Of a stretch of 64,000 nucleotides of DNA, positions 1-8,917 are shown one piece after another; position 1 is the first letter of the stretch, and every line of letters starts with the position of its first letter. A program made the position numbers and the translations under genes. This DNA comes from an uncultured Pelagibacteraceae bacterium (GTDB taxonomy: Bacteria; Pseudomonadota; Alphaproteobacteria; Pelagibacterales; Pelagibacteraceae). The DNA lies in NCBI GenBank assembly GCA_902574345.1, contig CACGNF010000002.1, forward strand, positions 1 to 64,000, in the 5' to 3' direction. A model generated the notes under the pieces. That model made no database searches. It saw nothing but the letters and a program-made list of their open reading frames with translations, and was not told the DNA's origin.

Positions 1-1488
1 TGTCAAAGTTTTATAAATATGCCAAAGAATAATAAGAATTGTTGTAACCAATATACAAATTGTAAGAGTTCTATCCCATAAAAACTCCCATGATCCATTA
101 CTTAAAAGTAATGATCTTCTTAGATTTTCCTCCATCAATCCACCGAGAACAAATGCTAATATTAGCGGCGGCATGGGAAAATCATAAAGTCGTAAAAAAG
201 TTGCAACAACTGCTATGCCAATCATTAAATAAATGTCGAAATTATTAAATGACATCACATAAATTCCTGTAATAGAAAAAAATAAGATTAATGGAATCAA
301 ATAATTTTTTGGTACCGCAAGAATTCTAGCGATGTAGGGAATTAATGGTAAATTTAATATTAGTAATATTACCATCCCAATATACATCGACATTATCACT
401 GACCAAAAAATTTCTGGATTGGTCATATAAAGTCTTGGACCTGGCTGAATACCAAATCCCAAAAGTGCTCCAAGCATGACCGCTGTAGTTCCACTACCCG
501 GTATACCTAAAGTTAACATTGGAACAAAAGAACCAGAGCATGCTGCATTATTTGCTGTCTCAGGTGCAGACAATCCATTCACACTTCCTTTTCCAAATTT
601 TTCTTTTTCTTCATCCTTTACTAAATTTCTTTCCATTCCATATGCTAAGAATGATGCAATAGTGGCACCTGCACCAGGTAATACTCCAATCAAGAAACCA
701 ATAACTGAGGATCTTGGAATAGTTCGATACATTTTACCTCGTTCTTCTTTATTAATTCTTATTGATCCAAGTTCTGTTAATGAAACTTGTTTTGCTGCAG
801 CTGTTGGATCATTTCGCTTTAATATGATTGTTAAGGCCTCGCTCATAGCAAAAGTTGACATAACTACTAAAACAAAGCTTATTCCATCTGTTAAATTCAT
901 ATTATCAAAAGTAAATCTTGTAATATCAGATAGAGAGTCTTGACCGACAGATGCTAGCATCAAACCAAGTACAACCATCATCATTGCTTTTAAAAACTGC
1001 CCTTTAGATGAAAAAGCTGCTATTGCCGTTAATCCTAAGATCATTAATGCGAAATAATCTGGTGATCTAAAAGATAAACTTACTTTTGATAAACTTGGAG
1101 CCATAAACAATAAATAAATTGCTGATAGTGTTCCACCTGCAAATGAACTCCAAGCGGCGATAGCTAACGCTTTACCGGCTTTACCTTGTTGTGCCATTGG
1201 ATATCCATCGAAAGAAGTTGCGACAGTTCCTGGAACTCCTGGTGCATTTAACAAAATGGAGGAGGTAGAACCACCAAATACTGCCCCGTAATAAACTCCG
1301 GCCATCAGTATCAGGCCCGTTGCAGGATCAAAACCATAAGTAATTGGTATCATTAAAGCAATTGCTGTCATGGGACCTAAACCAGGTAACATTCCAATAA
1401 TTGTTCCAAAGAAACAACCAATCATAACCATAAAAATATTTTGAAATGATAATGCTGTAGTTAAACCAATTAATATTCCTTCTGTCAT
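1..1488 (-). CDS. tctA: Tripartite tricarboxylate transporter permease, TctA family (C-terminus truncated by window edge)
   Basis: My minus-strand translation from ATG at 1488 reads MTEGILIGLTTALSFQNIFMVMIGCFFGTIIGMLPGLGPMTAIALMIPITYGFDPATGLILMAGVYYGAVFGGSTSSILLNAPG..., a typical TctA N-terminus, open to the window edge; overlaps tctB stop by 4 nt. Not in the ORF track because it runs off the edge. Confidence 0.95.
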   Translation of the reverse strand, partial: MTEGILIGLTTALSFQNIFMVMIGCFFGTIIGMLPGLGPMTAIALMIPITYGFDPATGLILMAGVYYGAVFGGSTSSILLNAPGVPGTVATSFDGYPMAQQGKAGKALAIAAWSSFAGGTLSAIYLLFMAPSLSKVSLSFRSPDYFALMILGLTAIAAFSSKGQFLKAMMMVVLGLMLASVGQDSLSDITRFTFDNMNLTDGISFVLVVMSTFAMSEALTIILKRNDPTAAAKQVSLTELGSIRINKEERGKMYRTIPRSSVIGFLIGVLPGAGATIASFLAYGMERNLVKDEEKEKFGKGSVNGLSAPETANNAACSGSFVPMLTLGIPGSGTTAVMLGALLGFGIQPGPRLYMTNPEIFWSVIMSMYIGMVILLILNLPLIPYIARILAVPKNYLIPLILFFSITGIYVMSFNNFDIYLMIGIAVVATFLRLYDFPMPPLILAFVLGGLMEENLRRSLLLSNGSWEFLWDRTLTICILVTTILIILWHIYKTLT

Positions 1489-1955
1489 CCCATCACTCCA
1501 ATAGATTTTAAAAAGGGATCCCTTAAATAAATTTCAAGAACTCCGTGAAGCAAATACATAAATCCAGCAACAAATGGAAAAGAAAGTAAAAACATTAAAA
1601 CCCATCTTCTCTCACCTAAAAAGTAATAAGAAGCAAATAAAAATAAAGATGTAGTTAAAAAGTAACCCACTTTTAAAATTGTTGCCCCATAGATAATTGC
1701 AATTACAATTAGTAATGCCGTTTTTTTGTACTCTAAATTTCTATGTTCAACTTTTATAGTATCTGGATCTGGTAAGATTAATTTTAAACCAGAAAAAAAT
1801 AAACCAGCATATCCTAAATAAATTGGAAATGTTCTTGCATTAAATGGTGCATTTTCATCGAACGCAAAAACTTGTATTTGATAAGCTGTATATAAATAGA
1901 ATACTGAGAAAATAAAAAAGAGCAGTGATATAATTTTTGTCGTATTTATATTCAC
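1485..1955 (-). CDS. tctB: TctB family small membrane subunit (GTG start)
   Basis: 156 aa, four hydrophobic segments, located between tctC and tctA. Confidence 0.85.
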   Translation of the reverse strand: MNINTTKIISLLFFIFSVFYLYTAYQIQVFAFDENAPFNARTFPIYLGYAGLFFSGLKLILPDPDTIKVEHRNLEYKKTALLIVIAIIYGATILKVGYFLTTSLFLFASYYFLGERRWVLMFLLSFPFVAGFMYLLHGVLEIYLRDPFLKSIGVMG

Positions 1956-1963
1956 TGCTCTTT
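1917..1963 (-). terminator. Terminator-like hairpin between tctC and tctB
   Basis: 12-bp perfect inverted repeat AAAGAGCAGTGA (1917-1928)/TCACTGCTCTTT (1952-1963); on the minus strand it is followed by a T-rich run (CTCTTTTTTATTTT); starts 13 nt after the tctC stop and contains the tctB GTG. Confidence 0.7.
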
Positions 1964-1975
1964 AAATCCAGAGGA

Positions 1976-2956
1976 TTAAATAACTCCTAGTTTCTTCATA
2001 AGAGCTGTCATTTCTTTTGTTTGAGTTTTTAAAAACTTAACAAACTTTTTGTCTGGGTTATAAATATTTACCCAAGCATTTCTTGCTCTTACTGCTTCCC
2101 ATTCAGGAGTTTTTTGTACATCGCCTAACATTTTGGCAATAGCTTTTTTATCTTTGCTACTCATGCCTGGAGGACCAAAAAATCCTCTCCAGTTTACGAA
2201 TTGTACATCATATCCTTGCTCTTTAAGTGTAGGTGCATCTGGTGCATCACCAACTCTATCAGGCGCAGTTATACCAATAATTCTTACTTGGTCTCTTGCT
2301 CCCATTAATTCACCTAAACCTGTAGATATAATTTGAGTTTCTCCAGATAAAAGTCCAGCTAGTGCTTTTCCACCTGCATCATAAGGAATATAAGCTACAG
2401 CATTTGGATCTGCACCAGCAGCTTGAAATGCTAAAGCACCAATTAAATGGTCCATACTTCCTCTAACAGAACCACCAGCCATTTTTATTGAACTAGGGTT
2501 TGCTTTATATGCATCAACAACATCTTTAAAGTTTTTGAAAGGTGAGTCTTTTGCAACTGCAATTGCACCATAATCACCAATTACTCCAGCAATTGGCACA
2601 ACATCTTTATAAGATAAAGTTCCACTTCCACTGACATAACCTTTGTGTCTTGTAATTGATCTCAAAACTAGTGGTGTTGATTGAACTAAGATTGTATTTT
2701 CTGGCTTAGTATTAATCATGTAAGCAAGAGCTTTTCCACCACCACCACCTGACATATTTTCAAATGATGCGCTTTTTAAAAATCCAGCTTTTGTCAAAGC
2801 TTCTCCAGTACCTCTAGCAGTTCCATCCCAACCACCACCAGCACCACCACCAATTACAAAATGTATTTTATCAATTGCAATTGAGTTAACTGTAGTTGTT
2901 GATAATAAAAGAGCGGCAGAGAATAAAACTGAAAAAAAAGATTTAATTAGTTTCAT
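1976..2956 (-). CDS. tctC: Tripartite tricarboxylate transporter substrate-binding protein, TctC/Bug family
   Basis: 326 aa with signal peptide, 'FVIGGGAGGGWDGTARGTGEALTKAG' TctC-like N-domain. Confidence 0.92.
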   Translation of the reverse strand: MKLIKSFFSVLFSAALLLSTTTVNSIAIDKIHFVIGGGAGGGWDGTARGTGEALTKAGFLKSASFENMSGGGGGKALAYMINTKPENTILVQSTPLVLRSITRHKGYVSGSGTLSYKDVVPIAGVIGDYGAIAVAKDSPFKNFKDVVDAYKANPSSIKMAGGSVRGSMDHLIGALAFQAAGADPNAVAYIPYDAGGKALAGLLSGETQIISTGLGELMGARDQVRIIGITAPDRVGDAPDAPTLKEQGYDVQFVNWRGFFGPPGMSSKDKKAIAKMLGDVQKTPEWEAVRARNAWVNIYNPDKKFVKFLKTQTKEMTALMKKLGVI

Positions 2957-3036
2957 TATTTCCTCTCGTTGTTATAGTTAATTACATAGATTAAACATAC
3001 TTTTAGTAATCTAGTCAACAACCAAAGATAGAGCAC

Positions 3037-4116
3037 ATGCAGAACGTGATTCCCTTTAACCGAGAAAGTTTTGGGCAATTATTATCAAAAAAATTTTTAT
3101 TAGTCATTGTGATCTCTATTCCTAGTGCGATTGTCGCTGACTTTTTTAAGGTCCCACTTGCGTGGATGATTGGTCCGATGATAGCAACCTCTTTGATTGC
3201 CCTAAAAGGTTTTCAAGTAATAATGCCAAGATTAGCCCTTAGCTCAATCTTAATTATTTTAGGATTACATATTGGAAACTATATTGATCAAAATTTACTT
3301 AATCAGATGGTTAATTGGATTTGGACCACAATTATAATGTTTTTTTATATTGTTATTAGCATTCTAATTGTTTCTAAATATTTACAAAAATTTTCTGATT
3401 ACAAAGAAAAAACATCAATATTTTCTGCTGCCCCAGGTGCTTTAGGACCATTAATGATTTTAGCAGAGTATGAAAAATCAGATTTATCTCAAGTAGCTAC
3501 AGCTCATTTAATTCGATTAATAATTATAATAACTTTATTCCCTTTTATAATAGTTAGTCTTTACCCAGCTGAAGCTTTAGAATTAGAAAAATTTGATTAC
3601 ATGTCTCAAAACCATTGGGAATTAATTATATTAATTATTGTTTCATTAGTGTTCATATTTTTTTTTGATAAATTTAAAGTTCCAGCTCCACTCTTATCTG
3701 GAACACTCGTTGCAAGTGGAGTTTTACAAATATATGACATCGCGTCATACAAATTACCTGATGCATCAATAAATTTTTGTTTATTAATTTTGGGAGCTTC
3801 TGTTGGATGTAGGTTTGCAAATAAAACATTTAAAGAAGTGGCAAATAACTCTTTTCATGGATTAGTTGCAACCATACTTTTAGTTTTATTAGGTCTGATT
3901 GCAGCATACGTTGCTACATTTTTTGTAGATAATAACATTTTATCACTGATCTTATCCTTTTGCCCCGGAGGTATTTATGAGGTAGCAGTAATAGCGATTG
4001 CTTTTGACCTTGAGCCAGATTTTGTTGCTTTTCATCATATTATAAGATTGTTATTTATACTCTTTGTCGTGCCAGTGATTTTAAGAATAATTGAAAAAAC
4101 TAGGTTAAAGAATTAG
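3037..4116 (+). CDS. AbrB-type membrane protein (duplicated hydrophobic domain family)
   Basis: 359 aa, repeated 'PLAWMIGPMIA' / 'PAPLLSGTLVASG' motifs; divergent from tctC. Confidence 0.8.
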   Translation: MQNVIPFNRESFGQLLSKKFLLVIVISIPSAIVADFFKVPLAWMIGPMIATSLIALKGFQVIMPRLALSSILIILGLHIGNYIDQNLLNQMVNWIWTTIIMFFYIVISILIVSKYLQKFSDYKEKTSIFSAAPGALGPLMILAEYEKSDLSQVATAHLIRLIIIITLFPFIIVSLYPAEALELEKFDYMSQNHWELIILIIVSLVFIFFFDKFKVPAPLLSGTLVASGVLQIYDIASYKLPDASINFCLLILGASVGCRFANKTFKEVANNSFHGLVATILLVLLGLIAAYVATFFVDNNILSLILSFCPGGIYEVAVIAIAFDLEPDFVAFHHIIRLLFILFVVPVILRIIEKTRLKN

Positions 4117-5041
4117 ATAATCTTTCAAAAACTCTTTCAGCACTTAAGTTTTTTAAATCCGTAACTTCAATTGGTTTAAAATTTTCTCTTTCAATACTTA
4201 CTTTGTACGCTGTTGTATGTTTGCCGAATAATGTAAGACCTTTGGCTCCTACATGAGCAGCTATGTGCGCAGGACCAGTATCATTTGCAACAACAAATGA
4301 ACTATCTTTTATCAGGGCAGTAAGTTGAGAAATATCTAGCGCTCTTCCATTATCCAGTAAAGCTAATGCATTAATATTTTTTGCTTCACTGATTTCAGTT
4401 GGTCCAGGAGCTGTAATAACTTTATATTCTTCACCATACTTACTCGATATTAAATCAATAAGCTTGTTGTAATAAGGCCATTTTTTAATTGTTAAATGAG
4501 GTGAACAGAAAGGAAATAATAAAATATATTTTGTTATTTTATAAAAATTTTTAATTTCACTAATGTCTGTAGCAGCCCAATTGAAGTCTGGTCTTAACGT
4601 ATTCAATGTATTTAATCCTGAGTCTTTCAATTGATATTCAAATCTTTCGAGAACCGAATTTTTATCAAATTCGCTTTTGTTTTTTCCTTCTGGTAAAGTT
4701 GTTATTGAGCTCGACCATATTTCCTTGCCTGCTTTTGGAAAAAGAATATTTTTATAAAAGTTAGTTCTAGATGAATTTTGCAAGTCAAAAACTTTAGAAA
4801 AATTATGTTTTTTTATTTCACGCATTAAAAAATATAAATATATTAAATTAAATCTTGGTAGTCTTTTGTCTAAAATAACATTATGAATAAATGGATTTTT
4901 TTTGAATAAATCAATAAATGGTTTTGTAGTAAGAAGATGAATTTGATCATTTTTATGATTTTCAGATATGTCTTGAATAGCACCACTAGCTTGAGATATA
5001 TCTCCTAAAGATCCGTGTTTGATAATTAGTATATTAGACAT
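4100..5041 (-). CDS. Glycosyltransferase family 9 (heptosyltransferase-like)
   Basis: 'MSNILIIKHGSLGDISQASGAIQDI' and 'FVVANDTGPAHIAAHVGAKGLTLFG' GT9 motifs. Confidence 0.88.
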   Translation of the reverse strand: MSNILIIKHGSLGDISQASGAIQDISENHKNDQIHLLTTKPFIDLFKKNPFIHNVILDKRLPRFNLIYLYFLMREIKKHNFSKVFDLQNSSRTNFYKNILFPKAGKEIWSSSITTLPEGKNKSEFDKNSVLERFEYQLKDSGLNTLNTLRPDFNWAATDISEIKNFYKITKYILLFPFCSPHLTIKKWPYYNKLIDLISSKYGEEYKVITAPGPTEISEAKNINALALLDNGRALDISQLTALIKDSSFVVANDTGPAHIAAHVGAKGLTLFGKHTTAYKVSIERENFKPIEVTDLKNLSAERVFERLSNSLT

Positions 5042-5073
5042 ATTTATAACAAGATAACATAGTATTAAATTTT

Positions 5074-5463
5074 ATGAATAAAATTATAGTAGAAGTTTCA
5101 GTTGGAGAACTTTTAGATAAAATTTCAATTTTAGAGATTAAAAAAGAAAAGATAAAAGATGCTGAAAAATTAAAATTCATTAATTACGAACACTCTATTC
5201 TTAAAAATCAGTTAGATGAAAATATCAAATCTGATGAAAAGCTGAATAATCTTTACCAATCTCTTAAAGAAATTAACTCAAAACTTTGGGTTATCGAGGA
5301 TGATAAAAGACAATGTGAGAAAGAAAAGGATTTCGGGGAAAAATTTATTAAGCTTTCAAGAGATGTTCATTTTCTAAATGATGATCGGGCAAAAATTAAA
5401 TTAGAGATTAACAATCACACTGGATCAACTATCAAAGAAATAAAAGAATACACCAGTTATTAA
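5074..5463 (+). CDS. DUF6165-like protein
   Basis: 129 aa 'IIVEVSVGELLDKISILEIKKEKI...' ; divergent from GT9. Confidence 0.7.
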   Translation: MNKIIVEVSVGELLDKISILEIKKEKIKDAEKLKFINYEHSILKNQLDENIKSDEKLNNLYQSLKEINSKLWVIEDDKRQCEKEKDFGEKFIKLSRDVHFLNDDRAKIKLEINNHTGSTIKEIKEYTSY

Positions 5464-5470
5464 ATCATTA

Positions 5471-6622
5471 ATGGGACTTCATTTTTCAAAAGAGGAATTT
5501 AGGGTTAGAAAATCGAAAGTTTTAGACTCTATGAAAGATCAAAACATTGACGCTTTATTAATGTTTAGACAAGAGTCTATGTATTGGTTAACTGGTTATG
5601 ACACATTTGGATATGTTTTTTTTCAAACATTAATTTTAGATAAAAAAGGAAACACAATATTACTGACTAGAGCTCCAGATTTAAGACAGGCACAAAATAC
5701 ATCTAATATTAAAGATATAAGAATTTGGGTTGATAAAGATGGATCAAACCCAACCGATGATCTTAAAGTTATTTTGGATGAGCTAAATCTTAAAGGAAAA
5801 AAATTAGGAATTGAATATGATGCTTATGGATTGACTGGAAAAAATACATTGAAGCTCAATAAGTCTTTAGAGAATTATTGTTCTGTTGAAGATAAATCAG
5901 TCCTAATAACAAAGTTAAGAGTAGTGAAATCCAAAGAGGAAATTGTTTATGTAAAAAAAGCTGCAGAACTGGCTGATCAAGCTTTGGATGAAGTTTGGAA
6001 ATATGCCAAAGCGGGTATGAATGAGTCTAAGATTTTAGCTGAAATGAATAAAGTTATATTTGAAGGAGGCGGAGATTATCCTGCAAATGAATTTATTATT
6101 GGTTCAGGAAAAAATGCTCTTCTTTGCCGTTATCAGTCAGAAAAACAAACTTTAAATGATCAAGATCAATTAACTATAGAATGGGCTGGTACTTATAGAC
6201 ATTACCATTCAGCAATGTTTAGAACAATACCTATAGGTAAAGCAGATCCTAAACATCATAAAATGCATGAGGCGTGTGTTGAAGCGTTAAAGAATTGTGA
6301 AAATAAATTAAAACCAGGAAATAAAATTGGAGAGGTCTTTGATATTCACGCAAAAACTTTTGATAATCTTGGTTTTAATAAAGCAAGAATGAATGCATGT
6401 GGATATTCTTTAGGTACTACTTTTGCTCCAAATTGGATGGATTGGCCAATGTTGTACACAGGGAATCCATACGTTATTGAGCCTGGAAATGTTTTTTTTA
6501 TGCATATGATATTAATGGACTCAGAAAATCAATTAGCAATGAACTTAGGTGAAACTTATTTAGTCACTGAACAAGGTAACGAAAGACTTGGTAAGCAAAA
6601 AATTGATTTAGTTGTGCTTTAA
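5471..6622 (+). CDS. M24 family (Xaa-Pro peptidase / creatinase / ectoine hydrolase-like) protein
   Basis: 383 aa creatinase N-domain plus pita-bread C-domain; 'QLTIEWAGTYRHYHSAMFRT' replaces usual metal-ligand Asp positions. Confidence 0.82.
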   Translation: MGLHFSKEEFRVRKSKVLDSMKDQNIDALLMFRQESMYWLTGYDTFGYVFFQTLILDKKGNTILLTRAPDLRQAQNTSNIKDIRIWVDKDGSNPTDDLKVILDELNLKGKKLGIEYDAYGLTGKNTLKLNKSLENYCSVEDKSVLITKLRVVKSKEEIVYVKKAAELADQALDEVWKYAKAGMNESKILAEMNKVIFEGGGDYPANEFIIGSGKNALLCRYQSEKQTLNDQDQLTIEWAGTYRHYHSAMFRTIPIGKADPKHHKMHEACVEALKNCENKLKPGNKIGEVFDIHAKTFDNLGFNKARMNACGYSLGTTFAPNWMDWPMLYTGNPYVIEPGNVFFMHMILMDSENQLAMNLGETYLVTEQGNERLGKQKIDLVVL

Positions 6623-7293
6623 TTAAAGCTGTATTTCTTTTCTAAAAACTTAATCACATTATGAATTATAAAGGTCATAAATAGATAAATAGCGCCAGCA
6701 ACAATAAATACCTCAATAGGTTTAAAAGTTGTTGAAATTATATATTTTGCAACACCTGTAAGGTCCATTATGGTGACTGTACTTGCTAAAGAAGTTCCTT
6801 TCATCATTAGTATAATTTCATTTCCATAAGCTGGTAAAGATTGTCTAATAGCGATAGGAATTTGAATTTTATAAAAGATTACTTTATTTGAGATACCCAA
6901 ACTTTTACCTGCCTCTATTATTCCAGGTTTAATAGTTTGAAATGCGGATCTCAATATCTCTGAAGTGTAAGCACCCGTGTTTAGAGCAAAAGCAATTATT
7001 GCACACCAATACGGTTCTTTTAAGATTACCCACAAAACTGTCGATCTTAAATATTCAATTTGACCTAATCCAAAATAAATAATGAATATCTGTACTAAAA
7101 GTGGTGTACCTCTAAAAACATACGAATATCCATATGCAAATCTATTGATAAATATATTTTTATTTAATCTAAGAATTGCAAAAAATAAACCAATGAATAA
7201 TCCAATTATTAAAGAAACTGAAAGAAGTTTTAAAGTGATTACAGCAGCATTTAGCAACTTTGGAAAACTATTAATCATTAATTCAAGATCCAT
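6619..7293 (-). CDS. Polar amino acid ABC transporter permease (HisM/ArtM type)
   Basis: 'RGTPLLVQIFIIYFGLGQ' and 'EAGKSLGISNKVIFYKIQIPIAIRQSLPAYGNEIILMMKGTSLAS'. Confidence 0.92.
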   Translation of the reverse strand: MDLELMINSFPKLLNAAVITLKLLSVSLIIGLFIGLFFAILRLNKNIFINRFAYGYSYVFRGTPLLVQIFIIYFGLGQIEYLRSTVLWVILKEPYWCAIIAFALNTGAYTSEILRSAFQTIKPGIIEAGKSLGISNKVIFYKIQIPIAIRQSLPAYGNEIILMMKGTSLASTVTIMDLTGVAKYIISTTFKPIEVFIVAGAIYLFMTFIIHNVIKFLEKKYSFN

Positions 7294-7985
7294 TAGTACC
7301 CCCTACTAAATTTAACTTCTAATCTGTTAATTAATTTCATGCTCACAAAAGTAAGTAGTAAATACAAAACTGCAGCAAATGAATAAAAGAATAATGGATC
7401 TCTCGTTGATCCAGCAGCTATATAAGATTGTCTCATGATTTCAACTAAACCTGTAACTGAAATTAGAGAAGTGTCTTTTAGAGTTATCTGCCAAACATTA
7501 CTTAGATTTGGAATAGCTAATCTTAATGTTTGAGGTAAAATAATTTTAAAAAATTTTCCAAATTTATTTAAACCTAATACATTGGCAGCTTCGAACTGGC
7601 CTTTATCAATTGATTGAATTGCTCCCCTAAAAACTTCAGTTGAATAAGCACCAGAAATTATTCCAATTGCAAATGCACCTGTGATGAATGCATTTATTTC
7701 AATATACTCATTATAACCAAATATTGATGCAACAAACATAACTGCACCAGTTCCACCAAAAAAGAAAAGGTAAATTACTAATAATTCTGGAACACCTCTT
7801 ATTATAGTTGTGTAAGAATTAGCTATGAAATTTAAAAACTTATTTTTAGATAATTTTAATGGAGTAAAGATTAACGCAAAAAGAAAACCTATAATCATTG
7901 CTATAATTGAAACAGCTATAGTCATTAGAGTGGCACGAAATAACTCGTCACCCCAACCAGTATCTCCAAATGCTAGAAGTTCCAT
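7293..7985 (-). CDS. Polar amino acid ABC transporter permease (HisQ/ArtQ type)
   Basis: 'IRGVPELLVIYLFFFGG' and 'EAANVLGLNKFGKFFKIILPQTLRLAIPNLSNVWQITLKDTSLIS'. Confidence 0.92.
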   Translation of the reverse strand: MELLAFGDTGWGDELFRATLMTIAVSIIAMIIGFLFALIFTPLKLSKNKFLNFIANSYTTIIRGVPELLVIYLFFFGGTGAVMFVASIFGYNEYIEINAFITGAFAIGIISGAYSTEVFRGAIQSIDKGQFEAANVLGLNKFGKFFKIILPQTLRLAIPNLSNVWQITLKDTSLISVTGLVEIMRQSYIAAGSTRDPLFFYSFAAVLYLLLTFVSMKLINRLEVKFSRGY

Positions 7986-7990
7986 ATAGA

Positions 7991-8017
7991 TTGGCGACTA
8001 TACATTATAGTCGCCAA
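7991..8017. other. Intra-operonic inverted repeat between SBP and permease genes
   Basis: Perfect 12-bp inverted repeat TTGGCGACTATA-cat-TATAGTCGCCAA; no T-run after it on the minus strand. Confidence 0.85.
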
Positions 8018-8029
8018 ATCTAAAATTAA

Positions 8030-8860
8030 TTACATAGAGGCATCAAAACCAAACCATTTAGTAGCTATTCTACTAATGTCTCCGTTTTTTCTAGCCTTCT
8101 CGATTGCTTTGTTAAATGCTTTTAATAATTCAGTGTCATCTTTTCTAATTCCAACTCCAACACCATTACCAAATGCTCCACCTGAAAAAGTTGGACCTAC
8201 AAGAACAACTGGTTTACCAGATTTTTCAGCATAATCTGTAAAAGCAACTGCAGCTGCTAATGCAACATCACATCTTCCTGATGCTAAGTCTAAATTAACT
8301 TCATCTTGAGTTTTGTAAGTTCTTAGATTTATTTTTCCTACATCACCAGATTCTAAAAAGTTTTGGTGAATAGTTGCTGTTTGTGTACAAACAGTCTTAC
8401 CAGCAAGTGCACCCGTTAAAGTTTTTAAAGTTTTTTTAACACCTGAACCCCCTAGAGTAAGATTGATTCCCTCTGGAGTATCCATACCTTCAAGGTCAGA
8501 ACCTTTCATAACTGCTAAAGATGCAACTTCGTCTGCATAACCTTGTGAAAAGCTAATAGCTTTCTGTCTTTCAGCAGTAATAGACATACCTGCCATAATT
8601 GCATCAAATTTTCTCATAATTAAAGCTGGTATCATTCCATCCCAATCTTGTTCAACAATTTCACATTGTTGTCCAATATATCTGCAAAGTGTGTAGGCTA
8701 ATTCGACTTCAAATCCAATTAATTTACCTGATGCATCTTTAGAATTCCATGGAGGATAAGCGCCTTCTGTTCCAATTTTAATTTTATCAGCATTAACGTT
8801 TCCAATAATTAACAATGAAAACAAAACTGAAAAAATAGTTTTTTTAAATATATTCATCAT
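8030..8860 (-). CDS. Polar amino acid ABC transporter substrate-binding protein (SBP family 3)
   Basis: signal peptide; 'IKIGTEGAYPPWNSKDASGKLIGFEVELAYTLC' and 'QDWDGMIPALIMRKFDAIMAGMSIT'. Confidence 0.93.
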   Translation of the reverse strand: MMNIFKKTIFSVLFSLLIIGNVNADKIKIGTEGAYPPWNSKDASGKLIGFEVELAYTLCRYIGQQCEIVEQDWDGMIPALIMRKFDAIMAGMSITAERQKAISFSQGYADEVASLAVMKGSDLEGMDTPEGINLTLGGSGVKKTLKTLTGALAGKTVCTQTATIHQNFLESGDVGKINLRTYKTQDEVNLDLASGRCDVALAAAVAFTDYAEKSGKPVVLVGPTFSGGAFGNGVGVGIRKDDTELLKAFNKAIEKARKNGDISRIATKWFGFDASM

Positions 8861-8917
8861 TCTCTCCTTTAATAAAAAAATATTATTTCACAAATCAGAG
8901 ACTTTAAAAAGAAAAAA

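Noticed and set aside
476-943. 155-aa + strand ORF
   Set aside because: Antisense to a clear tctA reading frame on the minus strand.
2133-2336. 67-aa + strand ORF
   Set aside because: Antisense to tctC.
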